Source of the DNA: UBA1181 sp963631545
GTDB lineage: Bacteria > Bacteroidota > Bacteroidia > Bacteroidales > Paludibacteraceae
DNA: 5,972 nucleotides
Reading direction: 5' to 3'
Assembly (NCBI GenBank): GCA_963631545.1
Contig: CAVGRN010000097.1
Location: 1-5,972, forward strand
Positions 1 through 3,903 of this stretch are shown here, one piece after another (the stretch's first letter is position 1; every line of letters starts with the position of its first letter). The notes under the pieces are model-generated. The model saw only the letters and a program-made list of their open reading frames with translations. It was not told the DNA's origin and did no database searches. The position numbers and the translations under genes are program-made.

Positions 1-707
1 TCCTCCGAGATGCCGCACAAAGTGTCGTATTTCCTATCCAGACTAATGTCCTCTGGTTGGTTGAAGCCGCTGAATACACTCACTTTGGCAAATTTCGTAA
101 CGCCTGAAAGGAAGACGAACTGTAAGTCGGCGTCAACCAATTTAAAAGCAGAATAGAACGCCTTCATCGTGTCGCGGTTTTTCTCTTCCAATGAGATGGT
201 TTTGCCATTCAACTCCACCGTCATCCCTGAACCCAAAACATCCAACAGAGGCTTGTCGTATTCATCCACAAGCACCACGCATTTGAGGCCCGTTTGCTCG
301 TGGGCAGCCGCCAACACCCTGGCGAATCGCCGACCAACGCCAAGGTTCCCCACCTTCTCAAGGTTGTACTTTCTTTCGGCCTCGCCCACATAGAAATCAA
401 GGTAAGCCTCAAAATTATCGGATTTTCCTTTGAAATTATCGCTGTTGAAATCAATGTGGAACACCGGATATTCCTTCCACTCTTTCTCCAATTGTTCAAT
501 CGCCAAGCCCTTAAACAATTCCTTCTTCCCAAGGAAATAGGCCTCCAATGTGCTGATGAGCAGGCTCTTCCCGAACCTTCGCGGGCGACTCAGAAAGTAT
601 GTCTTCCCTTCCGAAACGAGGGAATATATCAAATCCGTCTTATCAACGTAAACGTAGTCATCTTCAATGACTTGCTCAAATGTCTGTATGCCGACTGGGT
701 ACTTCAT
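1..707 (-). CDS. Predicted AAA-ATPase-like protein (AAA-ATPase_like / PD-(D/E)XK family), 3' part beyond window
   Basis: Reading the minus strand from the ATG at 707 gives 235 uninterrupted codons, running off the left edge. The N-terminus (residues 1-28) has the family's usual opening, with the signature VYVDKTDLI at 19-27. A Walker A variant, RPRRFGKSL, lies at 41-49, and a Walker B strand VVLVDEYDKP at 144-153 with D148 and E149. A sensor-like stretch LSGVTKFAKVSVFSGF follows at 200-215. This order matches the 'predicted AAA-ATPase' family (PF09820 type), whose full-length members usually end in a PD-(D/E)XK nuclease-like domain; that part would lie outside the window. Such genes are abundant and often multicopy in Bacteroidota, and their role is not settled; a mobile or defence-related role is only a guess. 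The nucleotide-binding motifs seen are intact. It is transcribed away from the neighbouring tRNA's terminator and probably has its own promoter. Family call is confident, function is not. Confidence 0.9.
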   Translation of the reverse strand, partial: MKYPVGIQTFEQVIEDDYVYVDKTDLIYSLVSEGKTYFLSRPRRFGKSLLISTLEAYFLGKKELFKGLAIEQLEKEWKEYPVFHIDFNSDNFKGKSDNFEAYLDFYVGEAERKYNLEKVGNLGVGRRFARVLAAAHEQTGLKCVVLVDEYDKPLLDVLGSGMTVELNGKTISLEEKNRDTMKAFYSAFKLVDADLQFVFLSGVTKFAKVSVFSGFNQPEDISLDRKYDTLCGISE

Positions 708-724
708 AACGCTCCGGTTTTCCG

Positions 725-755
725 CAAATTTAGTTGGGAAAAACTCTCATTCCTA
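725..755 (-). promoter_or_regulatory. Probable Bacteroidota-type promoter for the AAA-ATPase-like gene
   Basis: On the minus strand TAAATTTG (732 to 725) matches the Bacteroidota -7 consensus TAnnTTTG and lies 18 bases before the start codon. The -33 element at the expected 19-base spacing is poor (TAGG at 755-752), so the call rests mainly on the -7 box. Transcription would start near 718, leaving a leader of only about ten bases, and no convincing Shine-Dalgarno sequence precedes the ATG. Confidence 0.5.
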
Positions 756-804
756 ATTCCATAATTCTTTATTCGTCTCCAAAACAATCCTCATCCCATT
801 CCCT

Positions 805-831
805 AAAGAAAAAAAGGGCGGAAACCCGCCC
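805..831 (-). terminator. Intrinsic terminator of the tRNA-Arg transcript
   Basis: Read on the minus strand, a perfect 6-bp G/C hairpin (GGGCGG at 831-826, loop GTTT, CCGCCC at 821-816) is followed at once by seven Ts (815-809) and then CTTT. It sits 8 bases past the tRNA 3' end, so it should end the tRNA transcript and insulate the AAA-ATPase-like gene from it. Confidence 0.85.
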
Positions 832-838
832 CAGAAAG

Positions 839-910
839 TAGTCGCGCCGGGAATCGAACCCGGATCTAAGGTTTAGGAAACCCGTATTCTATCCATTGAA
901 CTACGCAACC
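839..910 (-). tRNA. tRNA-Arg, anticodon CCT
   Basis: A 72-base cloverleaf can be folded on the minus strand. The acceptor stem GGTTGCG (910-904) pairs with CGCGACT (846-840), with base 73 an A at 839 and no encoded CCA. The D-arm loop contains GG. The anticodon loop reads TTCCTAA with anticodon CCT at 877-875, decoding AGG as arginine. The T-arm is CCGGG-TTCGATT-CCCGG, a perfect stem with the canonical loop. Some pairs are weak: G1-U72, U4-G69, G10-U25 and G28-U42 are wobbles, and C27-U43 is a mismatch. The own promoter and terminator suggest a single-gene transcription unit. Lack of encoded CCA is common in Bacteroidota and implies CCA addition by nucleotidyltransferase. Confidence 0.93.
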
Positions 911-928
911 ATACCTTTTTTGAGTTCG

Positions 929-960
929 CAAAGGTACATATTATTTAACATTCTGCAAAA
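929..960 (-). promoter_or_regulatory. Promoter of tRNA-Arg(CCT)
   Basis: On the minus strand TTTG (959-956), a 19-base spacer and TACCTTTG (936-929) match the Bacteroidota sigma-ABfr consensus TTTG-N19-TAnnTTTG exactly. Transcription would begin around 922, about a dozen bases before the mature tRNA 5' end at 910. Confidence 0.8.
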
Positions 961-1100
961 TCGCAACCCAATGTTGTGGTTATTCTGACGGCAAACCATC
1001 AGAACCCCCTCATTTCTGTACCAACTTCAATCAATTTATTTTCGTAAAATAATACAAAGGCAAAATAGCATATTTTTTTGAAGAAAAATTTGCCTAAGGC
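961..1100. other. Intergenic stretch with no gene, between divergent promoters
   Basis: No coding region or RNA gene is supported here. It separates the minus-strand tRNA promoter from the plus-strand promoter at 1101. Two small inverted repeats are visible: TTCTGA (983-988) with TCAGAA (999-1004) around a 10-base loop, and a 7-bp AT-rich palindrome at 1036-1052. The right end (about 1069-1091) is made of T- and A-tracts and could act as an UP-like element or bend DNA upstream of the 1101 promoter. Confidence 0.5.
1036..1052. repeat. AT-rich perfect palindrome (possible operator)
   Basis: TTATTTT (1036-1042), a 3-base spacer CGT, and AAAATAA (1046-1052) form a perfect 7-bp inverted repeat. 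It lies about 50 bases upstream of the -33 box at 1101. It could be a binding site for a dimeric regulator, but in such AT-rich sequence chance occurrence is quite possible. Confidence 0.25.
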
Positions 1101-1131
1101 TTGGTGGGGAAATATAGTCGCTGTATATTTG
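1101..1131 (+). promoter_or_regulatory. Strong Bacteroidota-type promoter (P1)
   Basis: TTGG (1101-1104), a spacer of exactly 19 bases, and TATATTTG (1124-1131) match the TTTG-N19-TAnnTTTG pattern, with T- and A-tracts just upstream. The expected start is near 1138. No credible protein gene lies within the next 80 bases; instead there is a terminator hairpin, so P1 appears to drive a short RNA or an attenuated leader of the operon at 1388. Confidence 0.7.
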
Positions 1132-1137
1132 CACCTG

Positions 1138-1217
1138 TAAAGAGGACCCTAAATTGTGTTGTTCTATATATTTCGGAGCTGGTTTGCTGGGAAGCAAGTT
1201 GGCTCTTTCTTTTTTTT
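1138..1217 (+). ncRNA. Candidate small RNA of about 80 nt (or attenuated leader)
   Basis: The interval is defined by the predicted start of promoter P1 and by the intrinsic terminator ending at about 1217. It contains no ATG-initiated reading frame; the short TTG- or GTG-started frames have no ribosome binding signal. The 5' 38 bases look largely unstructured, with the AU-rich segment TTCTATATATTTC at about 1162-1174, and the 3' half is the terminator hairpin. That is the usual shape of a base-pairing small RNA, but a transcription attenuator for the downstream genes fits equally well. I recognise no known RNA family. Exact ends are inferred. Confidence 0.4.
1176..1217 (+). terminator. Intrinsic terminator / attenuator hairpin
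   Basis: The arms 1176-1188 and 1193-1205 pair over 13 consecutive positions (nine Watson-Crick, four adjacent G-U wobbles in the middle) and close a four-base GGGA loop of the stable GNRA type. A T-rich tract, TTTC followed by eight Ts (1206-1217), comes directly after. There is no T-tract on the other side, so it works on the plus strand. It lies 45 bases downstream of the P1 -7 box and 171 bases before the gene at 1388. Confidence 0.8.
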
Positions 1218-1316
1218 ATAAGTGAAGCATTTTGGGGTGGCACTCGTTGTGGCAGCGTTTTCTCATTGCTAAATCCGCCTTTCGTTGAAAATTTGTTCCG
1301 CGCGATTCGCAATAGT

Positions 1317-1347
1317 TTAGAAATTTGTTTAAGATTCCCTACATTTG
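1317..1347 (+). promoter_or_regulatory. Probable promoter (P2) of the two-gene secreted-protein operon
   Basis: TACATTTG (1340-1347) matches the TAnnTTTG -7 consensus. At 19 bases upstream lies TTAG (1317-1320), a partial -33 match. Transcription would start near 1354, giving a leader of about 34 bases before the ATG at 1388. That leader is A-rich and lacks a Shine-Dalgarno sequence, which is normal in Bacteroidota. Confidence 0.55.
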
Positions 1348-1387
1348 TGGAAATGAAATTATTTCAGAAATAAAAACCTTTATAGAT

Positions 1388-1879
1388 ATGAGAAAGAGGA
1401 TTTTCAAAAGTAAAGCGTTGGGCGCGGTGTTGCTTTCGCTTGGATTGTTCCAGTTCTCGGGTACGATGGCGGAAGACGTCGTGTCTGTTGTCCGTAGCAC
1501 GGGTGCGGTGGATGTCTACCCTATGGCTCCCTCCGGCAAGTTGTATTTCGAAGAGGATGAGTTGGTGGTGCTGCCGGCGGTGGGCGAAGAAACCACCCGC
1601 ATCGATTTGGCTGATGTGAAGAGGCTGCTCTTCCGCCGCGCCACGGGCGTAGACGAGGTGCTTGCCGAAGACCTCTCCGTGTTCCCTAACCCCACGGCGG
1701 ACAACGTCTACATCTCATCTGCCAACGAGGCAGACAACGTGGAAGTGTACGCTTGGAATGGTATGTTGCTCAGCGTGCAGCCATACTCCGTCTCGGAGGG
1801 TGTCTCCCTGCGCGAAATGCCAAAGGGCTTGTATGTGATTCGGTTGAATGGTTCCACTTATAAAGTCGCTAAGAAATGA
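1388..1879 (+). CDS. Small exported protein with T9SS type A sorting domain
   Basis: The product has 163 residues. I chose the ATG at 1388 because it begins a textbook signal peptide: basic MRKRIFKSK, hydrophobic core to about residue 23, probable cleavage after TMA at 28. An upstream in-frame TTG would add 21 residues and bury the signal. Residues 30-84 form a short beta-rich module ending in LADVKRLLFRR. Residues 96-163 form a C-terminal sorting domain of the Por/T9SS type A kind: LSVFPNPTADNVYI at 96-109, a NGMLL turn, then GLYVIRLNG and a basic KVAKK tail. In Bacteroidota such domains direct cargo through the outer membrane by type IX secretion, followed by removal of the domain and surface anchoring or release. 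No enzyme or binding domain is recognisable between signal and sorting domain, so the mature part may be only about 65 residues. The stop overlaps the next gene's start (ATGA), so the two are probably translationally coupled. Confidence 0.85.
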   Translation: MRKRIFKSKALGAVLLSLGLFQFSGTMAEDVVSVVRSTGAVDVYPMAPSGKLYFEEDELVVLPAVGEETTRIDLADVKRLLFRRATGVDEVLAEDLSVFPNPTADNVYISSANEADNVEVYAWNGMLLSVQPYSVSEGVSLREMPKGLYVIRLNGSTYKVAKK

Positions 1880-3660
1880 AAAAACTCGGTTCTATGATAA
1901 TGTGCGCCGCCCTCGCGGTGCCGTTTGCCCTCCACGCAGACTATGTGATGTATGTGAACAACGGCGAAACGCTCCTCCGCAGCGAGAAGTGCGAAGATGT
2001 GGACAGCGTCAAGGTGAACGCTTCGCAAATGTCCGTATTCAAGGGTGCGAAGACTTACCCGTACGACCTCGCCGCCCAGACAGACATCAACGTGACGTTC
2101 GAGAAAATCGTCGGTGCCACAGACACGGTGTTCATCACCTACGGCACGGAGGTTACCGTGAAGAATCCCTACAAAGAGACTGTGATGATCTCTGTGGATG
2201 GCAACAACGTGGCAGTCTCTTGCGCCAACCAGCTGAAGGACGTCGTCTATGTGCTTTCCGGAAGTTCCGACAACGGCAGCTTCCTCATCGAAACGCCGCG
2301 CAAATTCACCGTGGTGCTCGACAATCTGTCGCTCGTCTCAAAGGGCGTGCTTCCTGCCATCTACTCGCTTTCCAGCTCTTCTATGGAGGTGAAGTTGCCT
2401 GAGAACTCTATCTCCACGTTGGCAGATAGTGAGGCAGACACCTGCAACGCGACACTGCGCAGCAAAGGCCAGATCTTCTTCACCGGCGCCGGGACACTCA
2501 ACGTGGCTGGCAATGCCAAACGCGCCATCCAAACGGGCGACTATATCCAGGTGGAGGGCGGCAACATCGTTGCCATGTCGAATCTGGGCGACGCCGTCAG
2601 GGCGAAGGATTACATCAGGGTGAACGGCGGTTCGCTTACCGCTAATGCCGGAGGCATCGAAGTTACAAAGGGCTTTTTTGAATTGAACGGCGGACTCGTC
2701 GCTTCGATGGACGAAACGGAGGATGTCAAACTGATAAAGGTGGAAGCCGACTCGCTCCAACCGCTTTCGCTCACCAATGGCGCATTCATTATGAACGGCG
2801 GTGAACTGCAGCTCGGGGTCTACGGCGCCGGCGGCAAGGGGGTCAAGACGATGTCTGACATTATCCTGAATGGCGGAACAGTTACCGCGGAGGTGAACGC
2901 CTCAGCACTTGACGACGGCTTCGACGTATCATACGCCGCCGCACTGAAGGCAGACCGCTTTGTGAAGATCGGCGGACTCAGCCAAGTAACGGTTGCTGTG
3001 TCCGAGGGCGCATTGGGCGGTCGCGGAATCGCAGCCGACAGTGGCATTGTGGTAACAGACACTGCAATCGTCGACTTAAATATGGCATGCGCCTACTACG
3101 AGGATGCCGACAAAGAGGGCTACGGCTTCAAGTCGGACGGCCCCGTTACTTTCGACGGCAGCTGCCAAGTAACGGTGATATCGTCGGATGGCAATAAAAG
3201 CGCGGCTTGCGTGAAGAGCGACGAGGGCTTGACCATTAATGGCAAGGCTCAGGCAAAGCTCGTGTCGGCAAAAAGCACCGCGGTGAAGTGCGGCGTAACG
3301 CTCAACGGCGGTTATCTTATCGCCGCGGCTGCCGGCAAAACCGCGTTGAAATCCGATGCCTCTCACACTTTCAACGGCGGAACATACGTTGGACTGGGTA
3401 GCGCAGCAAACGGACTGAATGCCAAATCCAAGTTGGGTGGCATAATAGACGCATCCTACCAAGCCGCCAACTTCCGTATCACGAATGCAAGCGGAGAAGA
3501 AATCTCATTCGACAGCAGCGCGATGCCATACAGCGGGAAAGTGCTTCAAGTGGTTTCCGACATCTTCACACCGGGCGAAACCTACACCTACAACCTGGGC
3601 GGAACGCCTTACACCTTCACCGCACCTGCCGCAGCGAAGAGCGTTACTATCACGAAATAG
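1876..3660 (+). CDS. Exported beta-helix, Cthe_2159-like carbohydrate-binding domain protein
   Basis: The product has 594 residues. Residues 1-21 are a signal peptide (MKKLGSM, hydrophobic core, cleavage after ALHA); Cys10 is not in a lipobox. Residues 22-77 are a short module resembling that of the upstream gene. From about 100 to 550 the protein has the look of the Cthe_2159 family (PF14262 type): VVLDNLSL at 146-153, GQIFFTGAGTL at 198-208, then rungs with the turn x-N/E-G-G at 226, 249, 270, 306, 331, 476 and 499. Adjacent rungs are mostly 21-25 residues apart, as expected for turns of a right-handed beta-helix. Characterised relatives bind calcium and acidic or cellulosic polysaccharides; ligand here is unknown. 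LDDGFD at 345-350 is a possible metal-binding spot. The C-terminus (about 560-594) is a small beta-rich tail without an obvious T9SS sorting domain, unlike its neighbour. It starts inside the previous stop codon (ATGA) and ends before a strong terminator. Confidence 0.82.
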   Translation: MKKLGSMIMCAALAVPFALHADYVMYVNNGETLLRSEKCEDVDSVKVNASQMSVFKGAKTYPYDLAAQTDINVTFEKIVGATDTVFITYGTEVTVKNPYKETVMISVDGNNVAVSCANQLKDVVYVLSGSSDNGSFLIETPRKFTVVLDNLSLVSKGVLPAIYSLSSSSMEVKLPENSISTLADSEADTCNATLRSKGQIFFTGAGTLNVAGNAKRAIQTGDYIQVEGGNIVAMSNLGDAVRAKDYIRVNGGSLTANAGGIEVTKGFFELNGGLVASMDETEDVKLIKVEADSLQPLSLTNGAFIMNGGELQLGVYGAGGKGVKTMSDIILNGGTVTAEVNASALDDGFDVSYAAALKADRFVKIGGLSQVTVAVSEGALGGRGIAADSGIVVTDTAIVDLNMACAYYEDADKEGYGFKSDGPVTFDGSCQVTVISSDGNKSAACVKSDEGLTINGKAQAKLVSAKSTAVKCGVTLNGGYLIAAAAGKTALKSDASHTFNGGTYVGLGSAANGLNAKSKLGGIIDASYQAANFRITNASGEEISFDSSAMPYSGKVLQVVSDIFTPGETYTYNLGGTPYTFTAPAAAKSVTITK

Positions 3661-3664
3661 ACCA

Positions 3665-3698
3665 CGCACCGAGGGCATCGCCCCCGATGTGCCGTGCG
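3665..3698 (+). other. Nested stem-loop in the 3' untranslated region
   Basis: Just past the stop codon, CGCAC (3665-3669) can pair with GTGCG (3694-3698), enclosing an inner hairpin built from GCATCG and CGATGT. There is no T-tract after it, so it is not itself a terminator; it may protect the mRNA 3' end. Confidence 0.4.
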
Positions 3699-3708
3699 AC
3701 GACTCCTT

Positions 3709-3749
3709 GGTGGGGAATCCGTTTTCTGACGGGTTCCCCACCGTCTTTT
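3709..3749 (+). terminator. Intrinsic terminator of the secreted-protein operon
   Basis: The arms 3709-3722 and 3729-3742 pair over 14 positions (one G-U) around the six-base loop TTTCTG. The bases GTCTTTT follow, a short T-tract on the plus strand only. It lies 48 bases after the stop codon and should separate the operon from the restriction gene at 3904. Confidence 0.75.
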
Positions 3750-3816
3750 GGGCTGTCCGATAAAAATCCTTCGGCGGACTAAACACGGTTAACGCCCCAC
3801 AACAATCCAACCATAG

Positions 3817-3847
3817 ACGTTCCTCTTCAAATTATTGTCTATCTTTG
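3817..3847 (+). promoter_or_regulatory. Probable promoter of the MmeI-like restriction-modification gene
   Basis: TATCTTTG (3840-3847) fits the TAnnTTTG consensus, but the -33 position holds only ACGT (3817-3820), a weak match. The start of transcription would be near 3854 with a 50-base leader. The heptamer TGTAAAC occurs twice here (3846-3852 and 3884-3890), once overlapping the -7 box. No Shine-Dalgarno sequence is seen before the ATG at 3904. Confidence 0.5.
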
Positions 3848-3903
3848 TAAACGCACACCTCGTTGCAATGCGTGGATAACTCGTGTAAACCTATTTATTC
3901 TTT

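Noticed and set aside
294..764. A 156-codon plus-strand frame over the left end
   Set aside because: It is antisense to the AAA-ATPase-like gene, whose Walker motifs and start are clear, and it has no family features.
983..1004. TTCTGA / TCAGAA inverted repeat
   Set aside because: Only six base pairs with a ten-base loop and no T-tract; too weak to call a terminator or operator on its own.
1101..1373. A 90-codon plus-strand frame across the leader region, starting at a TTG
   Set aside because: It begins within the promoter P1 -33 box, runs through the terminator hairpin and T-tract, has no ribosome binding signal and shows no protein-like features.
1848..2402. A 184-codon plus-strand frame overlapping the start of the beta-helix gene
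   Set aside because: Its translation is arginine- and cysteine-rich low-quality sequence, typical of an out-of-frame shadow; the overlapping frame has a signal peptide and family rungs.
2520..3390. Possible tandem DNA repeat or CRISPR-like array from the recurring AACGGCGG words
   Set aside because: The words encode the N-G-G turns of the beta-helix; spacing is uneven and the flanking DNA is not repeated, so this is protein-level periodicity.
2338..3462. Several minus-strand frames of 80-140 codons inside the beta-helix gene
   Set aside because: All are shadows of the repetitive plus-strand gene; none has a plausible start region or recognisable motif.
3750..3903. Possible invertible promoter (phase variation) upstream of the restriction gene
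   Set aside because: I looked for inverted repeats flanking the promoter and found none long enough to serve as recombination sites.
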